Assembly: GCA_026413225.1 (NCBI GenBank)
Contig: CM048554.1
Coordinates: forward strand, 5,100,001-5,164,000
Direction of reading: 5' to 3'
Origin: Otis tarda
Lineage: Eukaryota > Chordata > Aves > Otidiformes > Otididae
DNA length: 64,000 nucleotides
The notes beneath the pieces were generated by a model that did no database searches, had not been told where the DNA came from, and saw only the letters and a list, made by a program, of their open reading frames with translations. Below, in pieces: positions 35,146-46,431 of the stretch (position 1 is its first letter; each line of letters opens with the position of its first letter). The translations under genes were made by a program, and so were the position numbers.

Positions 35146-38100
35146 CTAAAAGCATCAACTGGGTACATGTACACTTTAAAATCAAGAATTTCCAGTTCAG
35201 CCTCAAGTCCTGTTCTCCAGTCACACAAATTATACAAATGTCGGCTTCCTTCCAGGCTGTCTCTTGGAGTCAGCTGACTAATTCCTTCTGAAACAAACCC
35301 CAGGTTAACTCTGGCTACAGTTCACTTCATGGAAAGTTCTCAAGAAATACAGTGAATGAGACAGACCGCATTGTCTTTGTCTCCATCCTCCCTACATAGG
35401 GCTCCATTTTTCCAGTGAGATTTCTATCCTTTGGCAACACTGCGTGTACCAGGACTTGAAGAACCTCACTCTGGTGGGCTGCAGCACAGCCCCTACGTAC
35501 AATTTTTAAGACATTTTGAGCTATAAAAATCTCACCAAGTAATTGCAATGTCTCGGACAATATGAAGCCCAGAACTAAGTATTGTCTGATGTGAACGTGG
35601 CAAGTCAGTTCTACATGCACTTAGGCCAGAGCGATGTATGCACAGGTTACATTATTGTAATATGTTACGATATTCAGTTTGGACCTCAGAAATAATTCTC
35701 TGGGGGATATTTATATAGATACAAATAAATCATACAAATTTAATATATTGTATATATTGTCTAAACTTAAACCTACATCATGAACAGCTGGCAGACCAGA
35801 AATTACGCTGCCTTTCAATTGGCATCCGCTGCCTGGAGGAGTTCATTTTTCCAGTAGAAATAGGACCAGTTCCTGGACCACATAGTAAGTGATTCACCAG
35901 GACCGAAAACTAAGTATTCCACATGTTGATGGCTTTGTCACTACCGTTTTGGCAGTCCTTCTACCGCCAAGAAAGTTTAGGAAATTTAAAACAAACAAGT
36001 GTACTTCTCGTCATACATCGGTATGAAGAGACAGCTTCTTCAGGAAAAGCATTTTTCAGAGACAGATGGCACCTTCTGGCCCAAAGTCAGAGCTTGGTTT
36101 TTACCACTGCTCTTCAGGAATCTGACAGGTTGTGTCAGATACAAGTGATTTTATATGCAAAATACCGGGGGAAATAATCATAGCCAGAGAAGTAGAACTC
36201 TAGCTGTGAAAGCAAAATGCACTCAGGAAGGGTTCTTCCATACAGTCTCATTGCACACTTCCCTCAATATATAGAGTACTTTTTCTTCCTTTCTGTTTCA
36301 GAAACTGTGGATGAGTAACATTTAATGCTCTAAAAAATAATCTAAAGTTAGTTCATGAAAGATGAAAAGAGTTTCTCTTTTTCACTTTCAATTATTTGCC
36401 CATTAAGAAGCAGAACTTTCTTCTACCAAATGACAACCTCACTGGAAGAGTTCAAGATTGGCAAACCTTTCCCCCACCATCCCCAAAGATACATGTTGCA
36501 ATGAAATGGCCTCTGCCCACCCTAATAGCAGTGTGAAAAAAAAGTAAACTCAGATAAAAGAAATTTCTCTTTACTGCTGGCAAAGGCATGGCACAGGTCT
36601 CCAAACAGGATGGAGTTCTATCAGCAGACCTTCCACCTAGGAATTCTCCCTTCTTTCTCACTGATATTGATAAGATTATTTTAAAAGCATAATACCAAAG
36701 GCTTCAAACTGTACTACAAGTATTTCTATCCAGACACATGCATCTTTTCTAAAGGATGAGCAGTCACACACATAGAAGGCTGGAGAGAGCTGTTTTTATG
36801 CTATACCAAACAGAATTTGCAGGAGCAAAAAAAATATTTTAAAAAAAACCCATAAAGCAATCAGGCTTAGAATTTGTATTTCCATAAAAAGTTGCAAAAT
36901 ATGATGGTGTTAGTTTATTTTCTAGCCATGAGTTTTCCCATCTGTGAAATTCAAGGAATAGAAACACTTAGCAGTGGCAAGAGGCTATGTGTCAGTCCAA
37001 GACGAGCATATGTAAGTGTTCACTAAAGCATCTTTGTTTAATATCATTTAAGTGCAATATCATAGACTTAACTGACTAGCAATAGTCTCTTGGTCCTATT
37101 GGCTCCATAACCACCTCTCTAAAACCAGATCCGTTGCTGCTGAGGAGTAAATGCTAAGCTGAAACCAACAATTCCGTTTTCACCAAAGCCTGGAGACAGC
37201 ATTCGTCCTAATGAATACAATTTGCCCAGGTATCACAGTTCTTCGCAAAAAAACTTTGCAAAAATCAGCACGAGATGCTGAAAGGGAAATGAAGGAGGTC
37301 CAAATAAATAACATTACATTAAACACTGGAAATTTAAGTTTTCTCTACAACATCACAGGCACTTCAGCAAAACTTGAATTAAGAGGACAGCTGTATTAAG
37401 TAAATCTCATAAATTAGATTGGACCTTCATTAGCTCCATTAATTTTTTCAGAATTCTTCTTCCCCTTTCTGTACCACCACCATAAGATATTGCTTTTACA
37501 ATGTAAGGATGAAACAAAATGCCAGTAAAAGCGTAACAGAGACATTGCCAACACTAGCAAAGTTCAATGAATCCTGAAGCTTTTTCTGATCCAATTCCAG
37601 CTTATAAATGGTTGAGGCTTTGCAAATTTTATGGGCCATCTGCAGGCCTAAGACAATTTATGTTCTCAGAATTACATCAGATCTTTAAACTCTGTTTTCA
37701 TGAAAATAAAACGATGCATAAAAATTATGCTTAGCAAAACTTCTCGTCTTATATCCAATCATATCAGCAAAACCGATAGACAATAAAAGCAGAGATCTTC
37801 TCACACTTCCTAATATGTGGTGTCCTTTCATTGTTTGACAATGCGTTTAAGTGTTTTTAATGTTCTCTCTTCTGCCTCTTCCTAATCTTTCAATCTCAGC
37901 AGAGGAGCAGGAACGGAACAAGGTCCGTTCAGGGTACAGTAAGAAGCAACCTGAACGTTTATCCAAACCACAAGCCAAAATGCTTGTGGCTTGACAAAGC
38001 TTGGCTAACATTTTTTTCCAGGTTTGGGCTCACTTTGAAAGTAAAAGCGACAAAACCTCTACTGTAAGAAGTCCATTCTTATAAGATTCCCTTTCTATCA

Positions 38101-39413
38101 GAAAGTTTCAGATCATCTGGATCTCCCATGCACCCAAGTCTTTGTGTAATAGGGCAAATAAAACAAGACACATTTTGTGTTTCCTACATTTTGAGGTAAC
38201 CCAAAAGAAGTTAAAATCCTCAGTTCTAACGCATACATTTACACAATTTGTCTGCATCACTCAACATATGCCCATACTCAAAATTCTCCAGTTCCTCAAC
38301 AGAGCAGCACCGGTAGTTAAGTCATGTGTTAAACTCAACAGTCAGAATGGAGTTTATATTTTTGTTTTCCAGGCACGTCCCCCATTTCCCTAATGAATAT
38401 TCTGCTTTGATGACTTGTTTTTGCTTTTAATTCCAATAATTTTTGTTAAAGGAATTCCACTAGATAAGCCCAAGAAAGCCTAGTTAAGTCAAACAAGGTT
38501 ATATTTATTGGCATAAGGGTGCCACCTATTGTCATGACAATTGCTGTGAGAAAATCTTCAGTAGACTATTTTGGAAAGCATACCCCTATTCACTCCCATA
38601 TTAGATCACTTCCAACCCTACAGATGATTCAGTTTTGGCAAGATTATGTTTTCTGTACAACATTCAGTCTGTACACATACGTATTGCTTCTTCCATGGTG
38701 TCTTAATGCTGCAGAGCGCGGTGATAATGAGCTCTGATTATTGCTATAATTATCTTTTCATACTTGACTTTCAGAAGTTGGCCTGCTACACCCATTAAGA
38801 GGATCACAAATAAGGTCCCAAAAGTGCCCGTTTGCATCAATATCAATGCAAACACATTATATGTGCTTATCTACATACATAAATAAAAAATTGGTAGGAC
38901 TTTTCAGTACAAGCATATGTATTTGACAAAAAGATATCTAACATTTCCCAATTTTCATGATTACTGACATTTTAAAAACTATAAACTGGATCAATAAACT
39001 GGGGGTGGGCAGGAATAGCAGGAGAACGGTTCGACTTAAAACCCCGAAAAAAGCACCGCTACTCCAGTGCTGCAATTTTCAGTTGCTTCCCAAAAGTATT
39101 CTCCTGTTTCCTTGACCAGCCTCACGCGCAGTCTTTGTAGCCATGCAAAGCGTAGTCTCAGCTATAAAAGTGATGATAGCTTTCTTTGGTGCTGACATAA
39201 GAACAATAACAACAACAACGGACCAGCTCTGCTTTAGCCCTTTAACTTTGAACTTGAAGACTAGGTTTCGGTGGACTTCCAGCAGCTCAAACTATTAAAT
39301 ATTACATCTGGGAATTACTATTAACTATGTGAGGAAGCTAAAAAGTGTATAAACGAGTGTACTTTTATGTAAGGAAGTGCAAGCTCCAGTACATCATTTT
39401 TGTGGACACTCAC
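35146..39413. other. Noncoding; possible regulatory sequence near 38.7 and 39.1 kb
   Basis: No gene or repeat family is recognised. A duplicated tatattg pair lies near 35743-35757. Around 38715-38760 there are GATA-type and AT-rich sites (gtgataatga, taattatctttt). Around 39130-39260 there are an ATGCAAAG octamer-like site and an AAC trinucleotide run, in sequence richer in CpG than its flanks. These are only motif-level hints. Confidence 0.35.
37968..37989. promoter_or_regulatory. Perfect 8-bp inverted repeat with RUNX-like sites
   Basis: CCACAAGC (37968-37975), six bases, then GCTTGTGG (37982-37989). The left arm lies in AAACCACAAG, which matches the RUNX core ACCACA; the right arm is the mirrored, weaker version. 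The inverted repeat is seen directly; binding is inference. Confidence 0.25.
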
Positions 39414-39476
39414 CTTTCTCCAGTGGTCTTCAATAATGGGTAACAAATGTTCAGGAATCAGACCACCCAGCCACTG
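39414..39476 (-). CDS. Candidate exon (second of a close pair), unidentified protein
   Basis: The minus-strand acceptor 'gatgtttctttcctcttag' is excellent, and the donor AAAG|gtgagt is near consensus. The 63 bases are open in one frame only, with phase 0 on both sides. The peptide reads QWLGGLIPEHLLPI then IEDHWRK; the other frames stop within 18-27 bases. It lies 381 bases downstream (minus sense) of the 39858-39917 candidate, which ends in phase 0, so the two join in frame. No family is recognised with confidence. Confidence 0.42.
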
Positions 39477-39857
39477 CTAAGAGGAAAGAAACATCTATTT
39501 CCAGGCCTACTGTTTTAAGGGCCTTTATGTTGAAAAAACGCTGGCAGAATAAACACTGTACTATGTGTCAACAGATCAGTATGTTCCTTTTTTCTTTTCT
39601 AAACACCAGCCTTAACTGCAAGCAGATCTGTGGGAACTGAAAAGGCACCAAGACACCATGAAGCTGGTCCATCATACAAAAACCTAGCTAGATACAACAG
39701 ACTCAGAGGATATTCCACACTTTTGCCATTCTTCAGAGATATCAGGATACAATGGACACTTGTCTCAAAGCACTTATTTGGTTTGGTATAGATTGATGCT
39801 AGGTTTGAGCTTTCAGCTTAAGGCTTTTGGTTTTTTTCCATCCCAGAGAAAACTTAC

Positions 39858-39917
39858 CAAATCTGAAGTGATGCAGGGCTGTCTTTTCCTGAGCAGACCA
39901 TCAAAAGTAGAATCAAC
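39858..39917 (-). CDS. Candidate exon (first of a close pair), unidentified protein
   Basis: The minus-strand acceptor 'ggtatttgtgttttccag' and donor TTTG|gtaagt are both strong. The 60 bases are open with phase 0 on both sides, reading VDSTFDGLLRKRQPC then ITSDL. One alternative frame is also open. Joined to the next candidate it gives a continuous 41-residue segment across a short intron. This pair is the best evidence in the window for a transcribed minus-strand coding gene. Confidence 0.4.
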
Positions 39918-41348
39918 CTGGAAAACACAAATACCACTGCTGTTAACAAGTTAGTTGAAGATCATTTGAACAGACATGACCCTAAAAGACCACAGCTGTG
40001 TCTAATGTCATCACTTTTTCCTTTCAAACCTGAATCCCAAAGGCCACCATGAATTCGTTTCTTAAATATTCCAGACACAGTTACTCTAAACTTAATGTTT
40101 GTTTCAGTTTCATGTCCAGTGCGCAAAGAAAAAGAAACATTATTCTTCACAGTAGCAGAGGAAAGAAGAAAATACTATCAGAATTTGTCTGCTATTTCTT
40201 CTACTTTTTTAAACCTAAAAGGGGAAAAAAAAAAAGGAGAGAGCATAAAGAAATCCCTAGTTCCAGGTTCATGCTATCTACAGTTAGAAACTTAAAGGAC
40301 ATGCTCAAGTTTGGAGCATCCTATCCCTTTTGTAGTCAGCAGGAAGACAGACAACATCTACCACCTGAGATATTCTCTGGAGATACTGGTCTTTGTGACC
40401 ACAGAAGAATTCTTGGACTACAGGGATCATGGCTCAGCCGGTTCAGTTAGCTTTATAGCCACAGATTACCGCTCACCATCAGCAGATCATTATCTGTGCA
40501 TATACAACTATAACAGAAAACTAATTAGTTCTATAATTATAATATTTTCTGCCAGCAAGTACTTCAGCAGGAGTTTCTCTGTCAGAATTGTTCTTGTGGT
40601 ACTGAAGCCTGCAATAATTACATGGCAAGTCCATAGAAGGACTTAAAAAAAAATAACCCTTGCATCAGCACTTCTAAAATCCAGAGTTCTGCAATCTCTA
40701 CGTGCCATGAACCCTCTCCTGAACGTCTAAGTCCTGTCCCTCAAAATCCAACTGTAACTGGTACAGGTTATTGATAAGCCATAACAATTGCTACTTGTGA
40801 CCTGTAACATTTTCTTCACATCCATGACACATGAGACACAAAACAAGTCTGGGATGGGATCCGCTTCATAGTTTGGACAATAATTCAAAGGCAATGAAGA
40901 AAAACTCTCCATCTTGTTTTGACTCGGTCAGCAGCATCAAACACACATTTCACCTCAGCTGCTAATACAAGTGAACTTGCTGACTTGTTGTTGATCAACA
41001 GATGAGATTAAAGGCTTATTCATTTGTATCTTGAATGGATGAGTTTAATAAGAACAGCTGTTCCTAGTAACATACCAGAATTTTTAATTTGAGCAACTAA
41101 TGGGACTCCTGAAGGTAATACCAAAACACACACCTTCACTGGAGAAGCCACATTAATTCTTTGCAGTCACCTCCTCACAAATAAAATAGGAATTAAAATA
41201 ATAAGATTGAGAACTTTATCTTGGTTCCTGCCAACAGTTAAGCTCTGTATGTGCTCTAAGCAGTCATAAATAGATTTCATTTTTTTAAAAATCTTGTCAG
41301 AGTAAGAGTTTGTCTCTGAAATTAAGTCTTTGGAGGGGTTTCCAGGTT

Positions 41349-41373
41349 AAAAAAACAAAACAAAACAAAAAAA
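41349..41373. repeat. AAAAC simple repeat
   Basis: Three to four units of an A-rich pentamer with C interruptions. Confidence 0.8.
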
Positions 41374-44353
41374 GGATAAGATTCTAGGCCTTGTCTCTCA
41401 GCACGTTACAAGAAGTCTGTACCCATGTAACCAGTTTCAAGTTGTCTTTTCAGTGATTTGACTGGCTGCAGAGGAATGAGCCAAGTGAATTAAGACTGAC
41501 TTATTTTGCTAAGGGCAATCCTTTCAGGAAGACTTCCAACTGGTATCGCAGGTGGAGGTAGGGAGAAAAAGGGCCGGTTCAGGTTCCCAGAGCATCCAGT
41601 GTCAGTCTCAGCCTTGAAAATTGTGTAAAGGATGTGAAAGCAGATCAGCTGCCTAGAGCTTCATATGGCTTAAACATCTGCTGAAAATTCAGCTTTCTCC
41701 TTCACTTTCTGCCCTGACAAACATTTGAAGTTCCCAAAGAGGCTGTCATAAGAGCTGATGCCCCCCATTTACACCAGTACACTCCTCTCCTCCAGAAGCA
41801 GGTAGATGTGACCACAGTGTAGAACAACAGGAACAAGGATATTCCACAGAGATCTTCACGCAGGTCCAGAATCCACAGCTTTTGTGCAAGGGTCACTACT
41901 TGTTTTAGAACTTCATTCTGCATTTAGGTTTTAAAATCAGTGAAGATTTATCAGCAAAACAAATAAAATGGCAATAAGAACATTCATCCTGGTGTAACCA
42001 AATCCACCTTGCTGAACTATGGAGTTATATCGCCGAAACTATACGGGTTATGCGCAGAGAACACCCTAAAGCTGGACTCAGTGGTAAAGCTATATATAAA
42101 GTCCAATACCACAAGGTGCTTGCTTAGATGGACAGGGAATGCTTTAAAACCTTTAGTTTAGGACACTTCACCTCTGTAGCACGCCTGGCTACTTCACTCC
42201 CGCCACCCAAAAAACCACACATCCTTTCAACAAAATTAAATATTCCTGGTGCCGCAGCTTATAATTAGCAAAAACATTGAGGGCAGAAAAGAAAAAAAAA
42301 AGCAAAACCAAAATAAATCCAGCCAGCGGCACTTGGTAAGAGCTCCACATATATTTAGCTTTCCCTCTGCAGCAGTTAAATGCATATTATTGTCAGGTAG
42401 TGTCAATATATGTTTTGCTTTATCAGTTCTGCCAGCTCTTTCTTTCCCCTCTTTTCCCCACTCTAAGTTCCATTTTCCTCTTCAAGAAAGTGGGGAACAC
42501 TCCAGGAAAGCAAACACGGACTCTGACTCTTACACAACGTTTCCATCCCTTGAAATTCAACAGTTGTATACGATTTGGTTTCCGTTTGCACTTAAAGTGT
42601 AAAAAAATTTTCTTGGCAAAGGTGAGCTTGGAGCTGGCTACTGAAAAACCTGCTCCATTTTGCCCATCTACTTGCCTTCAAAAGCCAAAAATCACAATCT
42701 GATGTACAAAGGGAACACACAGTGGCTTCGAGCAGCCTGCCTTCTCCATTTATTCGCGCTGTATATACTCCCTTGAGTCTAAACACGCACATCAATTCCC
42801 CTTCTTGTCTAGTCTTTCTGCTCTGCTGACACAGCAGCATGATTGGCACCACCCATTGTCCACACCAAAATGAACACACATGAATCGACATCAGAAAGAT
42901 GCCTCTATCCAACTTTTCTTACTAGAGAGGGGAGAAGAATGGTCTTATTCTTGCTCTAATTCCTGACTGAAAATATGACCACAATGCATCTGAAAAGATG
43001 ACCGCAGCTTCTTTCTACTATAAATATCACTTGAGAGCTTAACGCCAAAGACCTTTTACAACTAAAGAACTCGAAATAGTTTTAAAAGAACTGAAAATGT
43101 AATCATAATGAATGGAACTACACAATATGTAAGAGGGTAATAATTGTAATAAAAAAAACTAAGCTATCTATTGCCAGCTGCTTCATTTTTGCATGCAGTA
43201 GTCATGCTCCGTGCTTCTTCTGTGCTTATATTCAGAGATCTGCCACAGCAGAAGGATTGCTCACGTCGACCTTTGTGGGACTTAATCCATGTCTTGGGAG
43301 CCAGCACCTGGCCTACGTGTCGTGTATGTACATCTTCAGAGCAGGGTCAAGGGAGCACAAGTAGGAAAGGAGCCAATAGATGCCCCAGTATGGATGATCA
43401 AAGGGCAGAATAAATAACCACACTGGGACTTCTGACACTGGCTGATTCTCCTGATGGTTGTCAGCACAGAGAATCCATATACCATCATAAAATCCTTCAT
43501 TTTCAGTTTTCCTCTCACAGACTGGAAATAAGTTCTAGGAGAACGGCTACATGCCAGCATCAGTCCTAATTTTAGTAAAGTCTTTGTTGGTACTATTCAC
43601 TGGATATCCTCCAATGCTACTGGAGACAATAGCAATCCTTTTGCTATGTCCAGGTATTCACTCTAAACTCATCAAATAAAAACATCCACACTGGATCTGA
43701 TTGCTGCTGCCCCCAAAGTCAGTCACAAAAGTGATTCAGATTGGAGGTAGAGGAACCCCACTTGGCAAAATCCCCTCTGTTTCTCATTAGGTATACTGCA
43801 ACCTTGCAAGACATAAATTTTCTTCACATAAAGAGTGACTAATCTGCTTAGCAATAACAGCAAGAAATGCAAATACTTCCTCAGCCAAAGGCAGACTAAT
43901 ACTACTCTGGCAAAGCCATGCTCCCCACCTTAGTTTGGGAATGGTTAAAACAGTATGAAAGTGTAACACCAGTGGATAAAGCCTGTAGCATGCTGTACAG
44001 CCAAGAAGTAATATTTGAATTCATGAGGGGAAACATTTTTGTGTGTTGCGGAGACCAAAATTCAGCTTTAAAGCCCCACGGGAGAGCTGATCTGGAAAGG
44101 CTGTATAATTCTGTCTTGGTTGCCTCATGGAGCTGGAGTACAAACAGGTGACGTATTGTGTATTCTGGACTTCTCTTCGGAAAACTGGGCTCTAAACCAC
44201 AAACATTTGTACACAGTCTCACCCTCTCAGCAGGGCCATCATCTGTTTAAAAAAAAAAGTGCAGGAAATTCAGTGCGACAAGAGGATTGTCACACTTGGG
44301 ATTTTTGCTACTTATTCTGATATTGGGTGGGCTTTTTAAAAAAAAAAAAAAGA

Positions 44354-44416
44354 CTAAAAGAAAAGAAAGCCCCAGCTCCTGGAATCTTGAGAATTTCGGT
44401 TTTCCTTTTCTTTTAG
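44354..44416. repeat. 12-bp perfect inverted repeat beside a poly-A run
   Basis: CTAAAAGAAAAG (44354-44365) and CTTTTCTTTTAG (44405-44416) are exact reverse complements separated by 39 bases. The left arm directly follows the A run 44338-44351. It could form a stem in RNA or single-stranded DNA; low complexity makes a chance origin plausible. Confidence 0.6.
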
Positions 44417-44696
44417 CTTATAGTACACAGAATTACAGAGGAAAAACCCGGAAACATGAACCCTAAATTAATTTTGCTTTTAAAATATTTTATACTAGAA
44501 CTGTCTTTTCCTTTTGGTCATAATATCTCAAGGATCGACTTGTGACTTAAGAACCGCTAGAAATAACAAGATTGTAGCTCGCTCCCTTGTATATCCCATA
44601 GGTTACGATCAAATCACTAGAATTATCCAATCCACATATTATTTATTATGTGATACTTTTTCTGCCTGGAAAGGACTTCCATTTCTTTATATGTGA

Positions 44697-44716
44697 TTTT
44701 TTTTTTTTTTTTTTTT
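44697..44716. repeat. T20 homopolymer
   Basis: Twenty consecutive T residues. If it is a reversed A tail, the retroposon body would lie to the right, where none is recognised. Confidence 0.9.
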
Positions 44717-46366
44717 GCTAAACAGATACAATGAGAAAAAGAATTACTTCTAAAAACAAACATAGTTCTAGGGAATTCCCTGTGTGCTGGAGTACTTTAT
44801 ACGCTTAGACCAGCCAATTCAAACTGTCTTATACATCTACAGTAGCACTAGCAAGAACTGTGGATGTAATTCAAGTTAGAAAAGGACTCTCAGGGCTGCC
44901 TGACTGACAGTTTTCACCTGGTTTTGTTGTCTCCTGGCCTGTGTGAATTGCAAGCCATACACAGTAAGGACACTTGTTTAAACTACAGAAGTTATCTACA
45001 GATTTTTAGCATCCCCTGTGGCTCGGCAAACAAAGTAACTCTGCGCTGGCAGTCTGGCACCCCCCTGGATTTTGCAGTTTGTATGAAGCATACTGCATCC
45101 TTCTCCAGAAAGTACCAAACTCATGACCGTGCCTGTTCACTCCTGCCAAGAATTAGTTGGCAAGTGAGGAACACACTTCAGTGAGCAATGCCTTTTACTG
45201 ATGACATTTTTACCCTACATTTTTTTACATTAGTTTAATTGACCAGACAAATCAGTATGGGCACGAGAACATCAGTTTGCATCTTTCAGCATAACATCAC
45301 AGTAAACAGTGACCTGCACATACAGGTCCAAGCAATATTAGAAACCTAAGCTAAGTCTGGAGATTCTCAGGTCGTTCCTAAACCTTTGTGAGAAGCTCAC
45401 AGCATTTAAACACTAGCCAGCAAACCATTTCCCTTTATGGGTTAATTTTCTGGTCACAGCCTATACGAGCCAGTCTACTGGAGTAGCGTTTGCAGCGTGC
45501 AGGTAGCCTGCTTCACTTCGCTTTAACCCAAAATCTCTCCAGATCTTGGGGCAGAGATAAAGCTTCGTTGAATGAGCAGCTTCAAGATGCTTTAAGGCTT
45601 CCTTGTTCCAGGGATCACTGAGTTCTTCAATAGCTATGAGCAAAAACATCTGCCTACATCCCCTGCTTCTTTCCTAGATGGATGGTGAGCTACAGGTGAT
45701 CTTGCCAGGTTTCAGTGCTATTTATCTCCTCCAAGCTGGCTGGATTAAAAATGACCCTGTGTGTATATCAAAGTCCCCCTTTCACCTGGTCACACCAGCT
45801 TAACAAGCTCTACCACTTACTGAAAGTTTCACTGTAATTGATTTTGGTTTTTCTCTACAAATGCTCTACCATTTGAGAAAGATGGTTATCTGAGCACTTT
45901 CTCTTTCATTTCTGATTCTCCATCTTGAAATTAAAGTATATTCTCAAATGTATACTGTATTTAGATGGGAGAAAAATTTCATGCTAATTTAGACCCGAAC
46001 CCTGCAACCACTTCCGCATGTGCTTGTCTTTACTAGCGTACCCATTCCCTGGAATGAATGGATTCCAGCAAGCTGGTGTCAGTGGCAGCAAGCTGAAGCC
46101 TGCTTCAAACGTCTCACAGGATCGGGGCTTTCTCCTCCTGGAATGCATCATTGTAAAGGAGCACAGTTTTCAAACAGGGCATCTGCATTCAGACACTGAC
46201 ACTCACTGGAGACTCTTAAATGCTTCTTTTATGTAACTAAAGGTCAAACTGAACCTCCAAATGTGGAATTTCTGACATCCAATTAAGTAGCCCACATTAA
46301 AAATTGGGCCAGTGTTTAATTATGTCTGGGGAACACAGGAGTTCAGGTGAGACAATTCACACTCAC

Positions 46367-46431
46367 CTCATGTGTTTCTCAGTGTTTTCGATGGTGGGAC
46401 TGAATAAATATCCTTTTGCTCCACAGATGCG
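46367..46431 (-). CDS. Candidate exon, unidentified protein
   Basis: The minus-strand donor ATGAG|gtgagt is strong, and the acceptor 'aagctaaactgtaatccag' (46432-46433) has a good branch-like ctaaac but a weak pyrimidine run. The 65 bases are open in one full-length frame (phase 0 in, phase 2 out), reading RICGAKGYLFSPTIENTEKH then M. A second frame (reading ASVEQKDIYSVPPS) stops only at its last codon, which would suit a terminal exon. No family is recognised. Confidence 0.33.

Larger units (their letters stand above)
39918..46366. other. Long noncoding stretch with simple repeats
   Basis: No supported gene. It contains an AAAAC-type repeat (41349-41373), an A run (44338-44351) with a neighbouring inverted repeat, and a T20 run (44697-44716). 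A minus-strand frame at 45461-45649 (including IEELSDPWNKEALKHL) follows an acceptor-like gtttttgctcatag but lacks a good donor. Confidence 0.45.

Noticed and set aside
45461..45649. Minus-strand frame containing IEELSDPWNKEALKHL after an acceptor-like site
   Set aside because: Peptide looks plausible but no good donor ends it, so no exon could be bounded.
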